Source: Gallaecimonas sp. GXIMD4217
GTDB lineage: Bacteria > Pseudomonadota > Gammaproteobacteria > Enterobacterales > Gallaecimonadaceae
Assembly: GCF_038087665.1 (NCBI RefSeq)
Contig: NZ_CP149925.1
Location: 957,455-1,021,454, forward strand
DNA: 64,000 nucleotides
Direction of reading: 5' to 3'
Part shown: positions 49,900 to 60,200 of the stretch, piece after piece
Numbering within the stretch: the first letter of the stretch is position 1
Layout of the letters: each line of letters opens with the position of its first letter
Program-made: the position numbers and the translations under genes
The notes under the pieces: generated by a model
Seen by the model: the letters and a program-made list of their open reading frames with translations, nothing else
Told to the model about the DNA's origin: nothing
Database searches by the model: none

Positions 49900-50376
49900 T
49901 CAGTGGTTCTTGGCGAGGTTGCAGCTCAGCTCCGAAACCTTGGCGACATGGGCCGGCATCGGGTCAGCCAGGGTTCGGCCAGCGAGCCGGTCCGACTGGG
50001 TGAACATGCCTGCGGTGCGGCTCAGGCAGGCCCGGTAGCTGGCGTCGTCAGGCCATAACAGGTTGCTGTCTCTGGGGCCTTCACAGGGGCAGAGCTGGGC
50101 CTGGGAGCAACCGCTGGCCGGGTCCACCGGTACATCGGCGGGGGTGAAGGGGCACTGGTCTAGCGCTGTCGGCACGCCGTCGTTGTCTTTGTCATGGCAG
50201 GCCGGGGCGTCCCGGGTGCAGTCCCGGGCCTGGTGGCGGGCGCCGGTGTAGAGGGTGGGCAGGTAGAGGTCGCCCACGAAGACGCTGCTGGCGGCGCCGG
50301 GCAGGGCCAGGAGAAGCAGGGCGGTCGCCAGGATGGGACGACTCCGGTGAAACAGCTTGAAGGAACAGGAACGCAT
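49900..50376 (-). CDS. Small exported TSP3-repeat protein with shared Cys module
   Basis: A 158-residue protein with a signal peptide (MRSCSFKLFHRSRPILATAL, cleavage around residue 30) and one TSP3-like unit (CHDKDNDGVPTALDQCP). The C-terminal module GCSQAQLCPCEGPRD with WPDDASYRACLSR corresponds to the end of the 692-residue protein (GCSLAQLCPCSSPRG, WRNKGAYLACHNR). It resembles a miniature of its neighbour. It lies 66 bp upstream of that gene on the same strand, so the two are probably co-transcribed. The shared cysteines suggest a disulfide-stabilised domain for export, anchoring or partner binding; function unknown. Confidence 0.8.
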   Translation of the reverse strand: MRSCSFKLFHRSRPILATALLLLALPGAASSVFVGDLYLPTLYTGARHQARDCTRDAPACHDKDNDGVPTALDQCPFTPADVPVDPASGCSQAQLCPCEGPRDSNLLWPDDASYRACLSRTAGMFTQSDRLAGRTLADPMPAHVAKVSELSCNLAKNH

Positions 50377-50395
50377 GGCATGGCTCTCCGGGTTG

Positions 50396-50432
50396 GGGCG
50401 GCGTGCCGCCCGGTGGTCCCGAAAACCGGGAC
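50396..50432 (-). promoter_or_regulatory. Structured leader of the small TSP3-repeat gene
   Basis: Two perfect stems lie in the leader: GGGCGGC (50396-50402) with GCCGCCC (50405-50411), and GTCCCG (50416-50421) with CGGGAC (50427-50432). They are 20-55 bases upstream of the ATG at 50376 and may affect translation or mRNA life. I could not assign a promoter in this 125-bp gap. Confidence 0.35.
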
Positions 50433-50501
50433 TGTTATTAGGAGAAGCGACGATGGGGGCCAGTCATGCCCAGCTTTTTTCCTGGTAGGAGGAGTTCAGC
50501 G

Positions 50502-51347
50502 TCAGAATAGGCTGCCCTGAGCGAACTGGGGTTCCGGCAGCGCCTCCAGCCCGGGTTGCCTTGCCCTGATCCTGTCATAGAAAAGCCGGGCCAGCTCAGG
50601 GGCGCGGTCGTTATCGGCGCTGTGCACAAACAACATGGGGCTGAGCCCCTCCTCCAGCCACTGCGAGAGTTTCTCTATCCAGGGGGTCATAAAGGCGTCG
50701 TTGGCTTTTGGGTCCGGCAGACCCACGAAGCGCACCACAGGCTGTTTGGCGGTGGCCACGGCATGTACCGGCACCCGGGGTTTCTTCTGCTGGGCGTCCA
50801 GCAGCACGGCGTCGCTGGCCGGCACCGAGAACACCGGCCGGGCATCCATGATGATACGGTCGGCGCCACAATCCGCCAGCAGCCGGTTCAGGGCCAGCTC
50901 CGCCTCGCCCTTGGCGAAGAAGGCCAGGTGGCGCACCTCCACCGCCACCGGCAGGCCCGGCGGCAGGGCATCCAGGAAGGCGGCCAGGGCCGGCAGCTGC
51001 TCGGGGCCGAAACGGCTTGGCAGCTGCAGCAGGTAGCGGGCAGTCTTGGCGTGCAGCGGCGCCATCGCCTCCAGGAATTCGGCCAGTTCCTCGTCGACCT
51101 GATGCAGGCCCTTATGGTGGCTGATGGCCTGGGGGAACTTGAAGGTGAAGCGAAAGTGTTCCGGCACGCTGTCCGCCCAGCGCCGGGCGCTGTCCGGCGA
51201 GGGCAGGGCATAGAAGCTGGTATTGCCCTCCACGGCGCTGAACACCTGGGCATAATGGCTGAGGTGGTCACGCTGGCTGGCCCCGGGCGGGAACAGCTGG
51301 CCTTTCCAGGCCGGGTGGGACCACATGGGGCATCCGAGATAAAGCAT
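50502..51347 (-). CDS. yecE: DUF72 family protein (YecE-like)
   Basis: A 281-residue protein of the DUF72 family, a TIM-barrel-like fold of unknown activity. Characteristic stretches are YLGCPMWSHPAWKGQLFP near the N-terminus, FSAVEGNTSFYALPSPDS, HFRFTFKFPQAISHHKGL and AVEVRHLAFF. Its location next to aspS and near cmoAB matches the enterobacterial yecE neighbourhood, which supports orthology. It diverges from aspS over 137 bp. Confidence 0.9.
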   Translation of the reverse strand: MLYLGCPMWSHPAWKGQLFPPGASQRDHLSHYAQVFSAVEGNTSFYALPSPDSARRWADSVPEHFRFTFKFPQAISHHKGLHQVDEELAEFLEAMAPLHAKTARYLLQLPSRFGPEQLPALAAFLDALPPGLPVAVEVRHLAFFAKGEAELALNRLLADCGADRIIMDARPVFSVPASDAVLLDAQQKKPRVPVHAVATAKQPVVRFVGLPDPKANDAFMTPWIEKLSQWLEEGLSPMLFVHSADNDRAPELARLFYDRIRARQPGLEALPEPQFAQGSLF

Positions 51348-51377
51348 GGCGGCAGTCTACCCCATGTCGGCGCCACG

Positions 51378-51407
51378 TTGGATCCCCGCCCCCGGGGTCG
51401 TTATAAT
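51378..51407 (+). promoter_or_regulatory. Sigma-70 promoter for aspS
   Basis: A perfect -10 box TATAAT (51402-51407) lies 18 bp after TTGGAT (51378-51383), a weak -35. The spacer is GC-rich. The start would be near 51414, about 70 nt before the aspS ATG, and may drive aspS-ruvCAB. Confidence 0.6.
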
Positions 51408-51484
51408 CGGGCGCCATTAATATGACGTAAACGCTGGCGGGGTCCATGCCCTCGCACCGGTTCCATTAAAGGAAAGACAGATTC

Positions 51485-53260
51485 ATGCGCAGCAACTATT
51501 GCGGAGAAATTCGGGAAGCCCACATCGGCCACACGGTCAAGCTGGTGGGCTGGGTCAACCGTCGCCGTGACCTGGGGGGCGTGATCTTCGTCCAGCTCAG
51601 GGACCGCGAGGGCATCGTGCAGGTGGTGTTCGACCCGGATCTGCCGGAAGTCTTCGAGGTGGCCAACAGCCTGCGGGCCGAGTTCTGCGTACAGATCGAA
51701 GGTGTGGTGCGGGCCCGTCCCGAATCCCAGGTCAACGCCGACATGGCCACCGGTGCCGTCGAGATCCTCGGCAAGCAGCTGACCATCCTCAACAAGGCCG
51801 CGCCCCTGCCCATCGCCCTGGACGACCACCAGAAGAACAGCGAAGAGGCCCGCCTCAAGTACCGCTACCTGGATCTGCGCCGTCCGGAAATGAGCAACCG
51901 CATCATCTTCCGCGCCAAGGTCACCGGTGCCGTGCGCCGCTATCTGGAAGACCAGGGTTTCCTGGACATCGAGACCCCCATCCTCACCAAGGCCACCCCG
52001 GAGGGTGCCCGCGACTACCTGGTGCCGAGCCGCACCCACAAGGGCAGCTTCTTCGCCCTGCCGCAGTCGCCGCAGCTGTTCAAGCAGCTGCTGATGGTGT
52101 CCGGTTTCGACCGTTACTACCAGATAGTCAAGTGTTTCCGTGACGAGGACCTGCGCGCCGACCGCCAGCCGGAATTCACCCAGATCGATATCGAGACCAC
52201 CTTCCTGAGCTCCGACGAGGTGCGCGCCATCACCGAGGGCCTGGTCCGGGATCTGTTCAGCAAGCTGATGAAGGTGGAGCTGCCCCAGTTCCCCACCATG
52301 AGCTACCAGGAAGCCATGACCCGCTTCGGCTCCGACAAGCCGGACCTGCGCAACCCCCTGGAAATCGTCGACGTGGCCGATCTGCTGGCCCACGTGGAGT
52401 TCAAGGTGTTCTCCGGTCCCGCCAATGATGCCAAGGGCCGGGTGGCCGTGATCAAGGTGCCGGGCGGCGCCAAGCTGTCCCGCAAGCAGCTGGACGACTA
52501 CCAGAACTTCGTCGGCATCTATGGTGCCAAGGGCCTGGCCTGGCTGAAGGTCAACGACAAAGACAAGGGCCTGGAAGGCCTGCAGTCCCCCATCCTCAAG
52601 TTCCTGGACCAGGCGGCCGTCAGCGGCCTGCTGGACCGCACCCAGGCCGAGGACGGCGACATCCTGCTGTTCGGTGCCGACAGCTACCGCGTGGTCACAG
52701 ACGCCCTGGGCGCCCTGCGCCTGAAGCTGGGCGAGGACCTGGGCCTGACCCGCCATGACCAGTGGGCGCCGCTGTGGGTGGTGGACTTCCCCATGTTCGA
52801 GGAAATCGACGGCCAGCTGCACCCGCTGCACCACCCCTTCACCAGCCCGGTGGGCGTGACCCCGGCCGAGCTGGAAGCCAACCCGGCTGCGGCCCTGTCC
52901 GACGCCTACGACATGGTGCTCAACGGCTGCGAGCTGGGCGGTGGTTCCGTGCGTATCCACGACAACGAGATGCAGAAGGCGGTATTCCGCATCCTCGGCA
53001 TCGGCGACGACGAGGCCCAGGAGAAGTTCGGCTTCCTGCTCGAGGCCCTGCAGTTCGGTGCGCCGCCCCACGCCGGCCTGGCCTTCGGCCTGGACCGCCT
53101 GGTGATGCTGATGACAGGCGCCAGCTCCATCCGCGACGTGATGGCCTTCCCCAAGACCACCACCGCCGCCTGTCCGCTCACCGACGCCCCCAGCCCCGCC
53201 AACCCCCAGGCCCTGGACGAGCTGAACCTGGTGGTCAACAAGGTCGAACAAGAGCAGTAA
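51485..53260 (+). CDS. aspS: Aspartyl-tRNA synthetase
   Basis: AspRS of the bacterial class IIb type, 591 residues. The N-terminal OB-fold anticodon domain contains [20 protein letters not shown]. The catalytic core includes class II motif 2 in [20 protein letters not shown] and motif 3 in [13 protein letters not shown]. The GAD insertion domain (about residues 290-410), typical of bacterial AspRS, is present. RBS AAAGGA precedes the ATG. It probably heads an operon with ruvCAB. Confidence 0.98.
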   Translation: MRSNYCGEIREAHIGHTVKLVGWVNRRRDLGGVIFVQLRDREGIVQVVFDPDLPEVFEVANSLRAEFCVQIEGVVRARPESQVNADMATGAVEILGKQLTILNKAAPLPIALDDHQKNSEEARLKYRYLDLRRPEMSNRIIFRAKVTGAVRRYLEDQGFLDIETPILTKATPEGARDYLVPSRTHKGSFFALPQSPQLFKQLLMVSGFDRYYQIVKCFRDEDLRADRQPEFTQIDIETTFLSSDEVRAITEGLVRDLFSKLMKVELPQFPTMSYQEAMTRFGSDKPDLRNPLEIVDVADLLAHVEFKVFSGPANDAKGRVAVIKVPGGAKLSRKQLDDYQNFVGIYGAKGLAWLKVNDKDKGLEGLQSPILKFLDQAAVSGLLDRTQAEDGDILLFGADSYRVVTDALGALRLKLGEDLGLTRHDQWAPLWVVDFPMFEEIDGQLHPLHHPFTSPVGVTPAELEANPAAALSDAYDMVLNGCELGGGSVRIHDNEMQKAVFRILGIGDDEAQEKFGFLLEALQFGAPPHAGLAFGLDRLVMLMTGASSIRDVMAFPKTTTAACPLTDAPSPANPQALDELNLVVNKVEQEQ

Positions 53261-53274
53261 GCCAAGGAGATCTT

Positions 53275-53361
53275 ATGGCGGGGCACAGCAGCAGGGCCAA
53301 TATCCGGCCCCGCTTTATCGCCACCGGGCCGGGCGCCGGCAACCTGGAAGGGCGCTGTTGA
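53275..53361 (+). pseudogene. Probable yebC remnant (28-codon stump) leading into ruvC
   Basis: An ORF of 28 codons with an excellent RBS (AAGGAG) starts at ATG 53275. Its first residues [13 protein letters not shown] closely resemble the N-terminus of YebC/TACO1 proteins (typically MAGHSKWANIxHRK). In enterics yebC lies between aspS and ruvC. After about 14 residues the resemblance ends, and the frame stops at TGA 53359-53361, overlapping the TTG start of ruvC (TTGA). It looks like a deleted yebC whose start region has been kept as a leader that couples translation to ruvC. It could instead be a small functional leader peptide. Confidence 0.6.
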
Positions 53362-53882
53362 GCCGGCTCATCCTCGGCATCGACCCCGGCTCGCGCATTA
53401 CCGGCTACGGCCTGGTGCGCCAGACCGGGGTTCGTTTTGCCTACGTGGGCAGTGGTTGCATCCGGGTCAGCGCCGACAACCTGCCGGACCGCCTCAAGCA
53501 GGTCCACGACGGCGTCACCGAGATCATCCGCCAGTTCCAGCCCCAGGAGATGGCCATAGAGCAGGTGTTCATGGCCAAGAACGCCGACTCGGCCCTGAAG
53601 CTGGGCCAGGCCAGGGGCGTGGCCATACTGGCCGGGCGCCAGGCGGAGCTGCCCGTGGCCGAGTATTCGGCCCGCCAGGTCAAGCAGGCGGTGGTGGGCA
53701 CCGGCGGCGCCGACAAGAGCCAGGTGGCGCACATGGTCACCCAGATGCTGAAGCTGCCGGGCACGCCCCAGGCGGATGCCGCCGACGCCCTGGCCATCGC
53801 CCTGTGCCATGGACACACCAGCACCAGCCTGAATAAGATGGCGTTAACCAACCTCAAGCAGGTCCGCGGCCGACTGCGCTGA
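53358..53882 (+). CDS. ruvC: Holliday junction endodeoxyribonuclease RuvC
   Basis: RuvC cuts Holliday junctions resolved by RuvAB. Start TTG 53358 gives [20 protein letters not shown] with the first catalytic Asp in [34 protein letters not shown] supplies the catalytic Glu, in two conserved runs. [14 protein letters not shown] provides the last acidic residues. Length 174 is normal. It has no good RBS of its own; the start overlaps the stop of the preceding 28-codon ORF, implying coupled translation. Confidence 0.96.
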   Translation: MSRLILGIDPGSRITGYGLVRQTGVRFAYVGSGCIRVSADNLPDRLKQVHDGVTEIIRQFQPQEMAIEQVFMAKNADSALKLGQARGVAILAGRQAELPVAEYSARQVKQAVVGTGGADKSQVAHMVTQMLKLPGTPQADAADALAIALCHGHTSTSLNKMALTNLKQVRGRLR

Positions 53883-53899
53883 GCGACCCAAGGACAATC

Positions 53900-54520
53900 A
53901 TGATAGGACGACTGACCGGGATCCTGGCCCTCAAGCAGCCCCCCGAAGCCCTGATCGACGTGGCCGGTGTCGGCTACGAAGTGCAATGCTCCATGCAATC
54001 CTTCTACGCCATGCCGGCCGTGGGCAGCGAGGTCTGCCTGTGGACCCACCAGGTGGTGCGCGAGGACGCCCACCTGCTGTTCGGCTTCGTCAAGCCCGAG
54101 GAGCGGGCCCTGTTCCGCATCCTGATCAAGGCCAACGGCGTCGGTCCCAAGCTGGCCCTGGCCATCCTCTCCAACCTGTCGGTGCAGCAGTTCGTCACCA
54201 TCGTCTCCCACGGCGACGTCTCCACCCTAGTCAAGCTGCCCGGCGTCGGCAAGAAGACCGCCGAGCGGCTGCTGGTGGAGCTGGCCGACAAGCTCAAGGA
54301 TTTCGGCGAGCTGGCCACCCCCTATACCGACGCCGCGCCCCTGGACATGGAGGCCCACAACGGCTTCGAGAGCGCGCCCGCGCCGGAGGACGACGCCATC
54401 GCCGCCCTGGTGGCCCTGGGCTACAAGGGCGCCCAGGCGGAGAAATCCGTCAAGAAGGTGGCCAAGGCCGGCATGAGCTCGGAAGATCTCATCCGCGACG
54501 CCCTCAAGGCCATGATGTGA
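53900..54520 (+). CDS. ruvA: Holliday junction DNA helicase subunit RuvA
   Basis: RuvA binds the four-way junction and loads the RuvB motor. The 206-residue protein has an N-terminal OB fold ([20 protein letters not shown]) and two helix-hairpin-helix motifs ([34 protein letters not shown]). A C-terminal helical domain touches RuvB ([18 protein letters not shown]). It lies 17 bp after ruvC and 7 bp before ruvB. Confidence 0.97.
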   Translation: MIGRLTGILALKQPPEALIDVAGVGYEVQCSMQSFYAMPAVGSEVCLWTHQVVREDAHLLFGFVKPEERALFRILIKANGVGPKLALAILSNLSVQQFVTIVSHGDVSTLVKLPGVGKKTAERLLVELADKLKDFGELATPYTDAAPLDMEAHNGFESAPAPEDDAIAALVALGYKGAQAEKSVKKVAKAGMSSEDLIRDALKAMM

Positions 54521-54527
54521 GGCAGCC

Positions 54528-55532
54528 ATGATCGAAGCAGACCGCCTGATCGCCCCCGACGCCAAGCTCGACGACGAGGTCATCGACCGCGCCATCAGAC
54601 CCAAGTCCCTGGCCGACTACCAGGGCCAGGACCATGTGCGCGACCAGATGCAGATCTTCATCGAGGCGGCCCGGCGCCGTGAAGAGGCCCTGGATCACCT
54701 GCTGATCTTCGGCCCGCCCGGCCTCGGCAAGACCACCCTGGCCAACATCGTCGCCAACGAGATGGGGGTCGGCATCAAGACCACCTCGGGCCCTGTGCTG
54801 GAGAAGGCCGGCGATCTGGCGGCCATGCTCACCAACCTGGAGCCCAACGACGTCCTCTTCATCGACGAGATCCATCGCCTCAGCCCGGTGGTGGAGGAGG
54901 TGCTCTATCCGGCCATGGAAGACTACCAGCTGGACATTGTCATCGGCGAAGGCCCGGCGGCCCGCTCCATCAAGATAGACTTGCCCCCCTTCACCCTGGT
55001 CGGCGCCACCACCCGCGCTGGCTCCCTGACCTCGCCGCTGCGCGACCGCTTCGGCATAGTGCAGCGCCTGGAGTTCTACAAGGTCGAGGATCTGGCCCAC
55101 ATCGTGTCCCGCTCCGCCTCCTACCTGAACCTGGAGCTGGACGACAGCGGCGCCCATGAGGTGGCCAGGCGCAGCCGCGGCACCCCCCGTATCGCCAACC
55201 GCCTGCTGCGTAGGGTGCGCGACTTCGCCGAGGTCAAGGGCGACGGCACCGTCAGCCGCGAGGTGGCGGCCCAGGCCCTGGACATGCTGGACGTGGACCG
55301 CGAGGGCTTCGACTACATGGACCGCAAGCTGCTGACGGCCATCATCGACAAGTTCCTTGGCGGCCCGGTGGGCCTGGACAACCTGGCCGCGGCCATCGGC
55401 GAGGAGAAGGACACCATCGAGGACGTGCTGGAGCCCTACCTCATCCAGCAGGGCTTTTTGCAGCGCACCCCCAGGGGCCGTATCGCCACCGACAGGGCCT
55501 ATCGTCACTTCGGATTAAGCCGACCCGAGTAA
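54528..55532 (+). CDS. ruvB: Holliday junction branch migration ATPase RuvB
   Basis: RuvB is the AAA+ motor of branch migration. The 334-residue protein has [19 protein letters not shown] start ([20 protein letters not shown]), Walker [14 protein letters not shown], Walker [12 protein letters not shown], sensor 1 GATTRAG and the arginine-finger region [11 protein letters not shown]-terminal winged helix ends [15 protein letters not shown]. Confidence 0.98.
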   Translation: MIEADRLIAPDAKLDDEVIDRAIRPKSLADYQGQDHVRDQMQIFIEAARRREEALDHLLIFGPPGLGKTTLANIVANEMGVGIKTTSGPVLEKAGDLAAMLTNLEPNDVLFIDEIHRLSPVVEEVLYPAMEDYQLDIVIGEGPAARSIKIDLPPFTLVGATTRAGSLTSPLRDRFGIVQRLEFYKVEDLAHIVSRSASYLNLELDDSGAHEVARRSRGTPRIANRLLRRVRDFAEVKGDGTVSREVAAQALDMLDVDREGFDYMDRKLLTAIIDKFLGGPVGLDNLAAAIGEEKDTIEDVLEPYLIQQGFLQRTPRGRIATDRAYRHFGLSRPE

Positions 55533-55555
55533 TACTGAGAGGAAAGGGAACTTCC

Positions 55556-57277
55556 TTGAGGCCTGCCTTGCTAACACGCCTTATGGTGGCGCTGGCGCTG
55601 GTTTTCAGCCTGGGCGCCGCCGCCGAGCCGGTCCGTTTCACCGTCGAGGGCCTCGACGGCGAGCTTGCACGCAATGTCGAGCTGTACCTGAAACAACTGC
55701 CGGATCTGGAGCCGGCCCAGGTGCGCGGCTACCGGGACGGCATCCGCCTCAAGGTGGAGCAGGCCCTGCAGGCCCTGGGTCACTACAACCCCCATGTCGA
55801 CATCATCCACCGCGCCGATGCCCCCGGCGAGGTGCGTGTCGCGGTCCAGGCCGGCGAGCCGGTGCGCTATCGCAGCGTCGATATCCAATTGCTTGGCGAG
55901 GCCGGCGACGACGACGCCTTCCAGGCGCTGCTGGCCCAGTCCCAAGTCCGCCTCGGCGCCGTGCTCAACCACCCCCACTACGACGACCTCAAGGCCGGCC
56001 TGACCACCTTGGCGCTGCACCGCGGCTACTTCGACGGCACCTGGCAGCTAAGCGAGGTGCGGGTCCACCCCAGGGAAAACGCCGCCGATGTGACGCTGCA
56101 TTACCAGGGCGGCCGCCGCTACCGTTTCGGCGAGCTGAACATCGACAGCGACCGGCCGGTGGCATCGATACTGGCCAGCATCCAGGTGCTCGAACCGGGC
56201 CAGCCTTACCTGGCCGCCAAGCTGGCCGAGCTGAGTCGGGCCCTGTCCGCCACCGGCTACTTCCAGCAGGTACTGGTAAGGCCCCAGCTGGATGAGGCCA
56301 GGGACGGCACAGTGCCGCTCAAGGTCAGCCTCAAGGCCAAGGCCGACAACCAGGTGGAAGTGGGCATAGGGGTGTCCACCGACGAGGGCCCCAGGACCTC
56401 GCTGAAATGGCGCAAGCCCTGGATCAACGACGCCGGCCACAGCCTGGGCTCGGAGTTCAAGGTGTCGGCACCGCGCCAGGAGCTGAGCCTGGATTACCGT
56501 ATTCCCCGTGGCGATCCACGCCTGCAGTTCTACTCGCTGCAGGGTGGCTTCCAGCGCCTGCACCTGGAAGACACCGACAGCCGCCGCAGCACCGCCGCCA
56601 TCCACCGCTTCGACAAGCAGGAAGAAGGCTGGAACCGGGATCTGTTCATCCGCGCCGAATACGAGACCTACACCCAGGCCGACCAGGAAGACCGCAGCTT
56701 CTTGCTGATCCCCGGCATTTCCTTCGAACGCATCCGCCTGCGCGGCGGCATCGATCCCCACTGGGGCGACAGCCAGATCCTGACCTTGGAGTTCTCGGAG
56801 CGAAAGTGGGGCTCGGATGCGCGCTTTGTCCGCGCCTGGGGCCGCAGCAAGTGGCTGCGCTCCCTTGGCGACAGGCACCGCGTCATCGCCCGCATCGAAC
56901 AGGGCGCGGTCTGGGTCGATGAGGTCACGGAGCTGCCGCCTTCCCTGCGCTTTTTCACCGGTGGCGACAACACGGTGCGGGGCTTCGGCTACCGCACCAT
57001 AGGCCCCAGGGATGCCGACGGCGAGCTGGTGGGCGGCAAGTACAGCACCGCCCTTGGCCTGGAATACGACTACCGCTTCGCCGACCGCTGGCGCGTCGCC
57101 GCCTTCGTGGACGGCGGCACCGCCACCAACGACTACCAGGACGACTGGAAGCTGGGCACCGGCCTGGGCCTGCGCTGGCTGACCCCCATAGGGCCCATCC
57201 GCTTCGATCTCGCCTTTGGCGTCTCCGAGGTCCATGTGCCCTGGCGTCTCCATTTCGCCATGGGGGCCGTGCTGTGA
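55556..57277 (+). CDS. tamA: Translocation and assembly module outer-membrane protein TamA
   Basis: TamA is an Omp85-family barrel that works with TamB in outer-membrane biogenesis. I chose TTG 55556, which is well spaced from RBS AGGAAAGGG and gives a normal signal peptide (MRPALLTRLMVALALVFSLG); the next ATG (55583) would remove its basic start. Three POTRA-type regions (about 24-265) precede the barrel. The RGF-like motif is in GGDNTVRGFGYRTIGP and the C-terminus ends HFAMGAVL. The stop overlaps the tamB GTG (GTGA). Confidence 0.94.
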   Translation: MRPALLTRLMVALALVFSLGAAAEPVRFTVEGLDGELARNVELYLKQLPDLEPAQVRGYRDGIRLKVEQALQALGHYNPHVDIIHRADAPGEVRVAVQAGEPVRYRSVDIQLLGEAGDDDAFQALLAQSQVRLGAVLNHPHYDDLKAGLTTLALHRGYFDGTWQLSEVRVHPRENAADVTLHYQGGRRYRFGELNIDSDRPVASILASIQVLEPGQPYLAAKLAELSRALSATGYFQQVLVRPQLDEARDGTVPLKVSLKAKADNQVEVGIGVSTDEGPRTSLKWRKPWINDAGHSLGSEFKVSAPRQELSLDYRIPRGDPRLQFYSLQGGFQRLHLEDTDSRRSTAAIHRFDKQEEGWNRDLFIRAEYETYTQADQEDRSFLLIPGISFERIRLRGGIDPHWGDSQILTLEFSERKWGSDARFVRAWGRSKWLRSLGDRHRVIARIEQGAVWVDEVTELPPSLRFFTGGDNTVRGFGYRTIGPRDADGELVGGKYSTALGLEYDYRFADRWRVAAFVDGGTATNDYQDDWKLGTGLGLRWLTPIGPIRFDLAFGVSEVHVPWRLHFAMGAVL

Positions 57278-60200
57278 AGGCCTTGAAATGGCTGCTGATC
57301 ACCCTGGCCAGCCTGGTGCTGGTGCTGGGCGCCCTGCTGTGGGGACTGCTGCTCACCGAGGGCGGCAACCGCCTGTTGTGGCGCCAGGCCCAACAGGTAC
57401 TGCCGCAGCTGAGCGGCGAGCTGGTGTCCGGCAGCCTTGGCCAGGGCTGGCGGCTGAGCGGCCTGGGCTGGCAGGACGACGGCTTCAGCCTGGAAGTGGA
57501 CCAGCTGCGCCTGGCCTGGTCCCCCTGGGCGCTGCTGAGGGGCGAGCTGCCGGTGCAGGCGTTGGACATGCAGAACGTCAGGATCCGGCTGGCAAACCAG
57601 GCCGGGACTGAGCCAGGCGAGGCAAAGGGGCCAGGCAGGCTCAGCCTGCCCATCAGGTTGGAGCTGGAAAAGGTCAGGGTCGAGGACCTTCGGCTGGAGT
57701 CCGAGGCGGTGAACCTGGCCCTGGACAGCCTCAGCCTCAGCGGCCACTGGTACCGGGACCGGCTGGCCCTCAAGGGCCCCGAGATACAGGGCCTGGTGAT
57801 CACCACCAGGGCGGGCGACAGCCCGCCCGAGGCCGATGGCGAGCAGCCACCGACGCTGCCCGCCCTGGCATTCCCCCTGGCCGTGCAGGTGCGCGAGCTG
57901 ACCCTGAAGGACGGCCGCTGGCGCCAGGGCGAGCAGTACCAGGCCCTCGAGCACCTGGCCCTGGACGCCAGGGCCGAAGGCCACCGGCTGACGGTGGAGC
58001 GGCTGGTTCTCAGCCAACAACTGGCCGAAGCCAGCCTTAGCGGCCAGGTCGCCCTCCGCGACGGCTATCCCCTGGAGTTGCAGCTGGCGCTGTCGCCGAC
58101 CGCGGCCCTGCTGGACGGGCAGCTCAAGGGCCAGACCCTGGCCCTGACGGCATCGGGGGAGCTGGCGGCGCTCGATGCCCGCCTGGTGCTCGACGGTCCC
58201 TTGCCGGCCCAGGCCCGCCTCCAGGCAAACCTGCTCGGCAGCGAACTGCCGTTCAGCCTGGAGCTGGACTGGCAGCCCTTCACCCTGGCGCTGCCGGGGC
58301 AGGGCGAGCTTGCCCTGGCAGCAGGCCGCCTGCAGGCCCAGGGCAGCCTGGCGCAATACCAACTGCGCCTCAATGGCGAGCTGGCCTCCTCGCCCTGGCT
58401 GAGCCAGCCACTGGGCCTGGCCCTGGCCGCCAGGGGCGACCTGGCCGGCCTGACCATCGACAGCCTGGGCGCCAACACCGCAAAGGGCAGCCTGGTGGCG
58501 ACCGGCCGGCTGGACTGGCAACAGGGCCTGGACTGGCAGGGACAGCTGCGCCTGGAGAAGCTGGATCCGGCCCTGCTGACACCCCAGTTCAGCGGCGCCG
58601 TCTCCGGCACCATTGACGGCACCTTCTCCCTGCAAGGCACGGCCTGGCGCCTGGCCGCAGAGCCGGTTCTTCAGGGCGAGCTGCTGGGCTATCCCCTGGC
58701 GGCCAAGGGTGCCTTGAGCCTCAACGACAAGATGCAGGGCCGGGTTGAGCAGCTGCTGCTGCGCCAGGGCCCCAACCGCCTGAGCCTGGACGGCGTGCTG
58801 GCCGAGCAGTGGCGGCTGCAGGGCAGGCTGGAAGCGCCGAACCTGAGCGCCCTGGGGCCCGGCTTCTACGGGAGCCTGTTGGGGCGATTGGAACTGAGCG
58901 GGCCCGCCGCCGAGCCGGTGCTGGCCCTGGCCCTTGAGGGCGATGTCCTGGGCCATGACGAGCTTGAGCTTCGCGGCCTGAAGCTGGAAGGGCGCCAGGC
59001 CCTGCTGGGCAAGCTCGGCGGCGACTGGCGCTTGCGGCTGGCCGAGGTGGCGCATCCGGCCTTCAGCGCCCGTGAGCTGCGCCTAGAAGCCGAGGGCGAT
59101 CGCACGTCGCAGCGGCTGAGCCTGGCCTTTGCCGGTGAGCCGCTGGCCGCAGAGCTGGCCCTGAGCGGACGCCTGGACGGCGGGCACTGGCAGGGCCGCT
59201 TCGACACCCTGACCCTCGACACCCCGCTCAGCCGCTGGCAGCCGGACCGCCAGGTAGAGCTGGACTGGCGGCAGGCCGGGCGGCGCCTGGGGATAAACAA
59301 CCACTGCTGGCGCTCCAAGGGGGCGGCCCTGTGCCTGGACGAGACCCGCCTTGGCGCCGAGACGGGGCAGGGAGGCTTCCAGATCCGGGATCTGGATCTG
59401 GCCAGGCTGGCCCCCTTCCTGCCCGAAGGCTTCGGGTGGCAGGCGGTGCTGGCCGGCCAGGGACGTTTCGCCTGGCAAGGCGGGGAGCCCGAGCTTGCCC
59501 TGGCGCTGACCACGTCGCCCGGGCAGATCCACAGCGGCGAGCTGGTGGCCGACTACCGGTCGCTGTCCCTGCGGGCCGGCATCGACAACCAACAGCTGGA
59601 TGTGGAGCTGGCCTTTGCCTCGGCGCAACTGGGCCGCCTGGAACTGCAGGCCAGGGTCGGCGAGCTGGACGGGGACAGGTCCCTGGCCGGGCGCTTCCGG
59701 CTCGATGAGCTGACCCTGGACTGGCTGGCGCCGCTGCTGCCGGAGCTGCGCCGCCTCAGCGGCCGGATCCAGGGCCAGGGGCGCCTGGACGGCACCCTCA
59801 AGGCGCCGCTGCTCTATGGCGAGCTGGCCCTGGGTGACGGACGGGTGGAGACGGCCTTGGATGTGGTGACCCTGAGCGAACTGCACAGCACCCTGACCAT
59901 CACGGGAGACAGGGCCAGCCTCAGTGGCGAGACCCAGGTCGGCGAGGGGCGGCTCGGCCTGGACGGCGAGCTGGACTGGCGACAATGGCCCATGACCGGC
60001 CAGCTCAGGCTGCGTGGCGAGAACCTGGCAGCCGGCTACCCCGGCCTCGGCAGGCTCAGGATCAGCCCGGATCTGCACGTGACCCTTGGCGAGGTGCTGG
60101 CGGTGAGCGGGGACCTGCATATCCCTTGGGCGCGGATGCTGGTGGAAGCCCTGCCGGAGAGCGCCGCCGGGTTGTCGCCGGACGTGGTGATCGTCGACGG

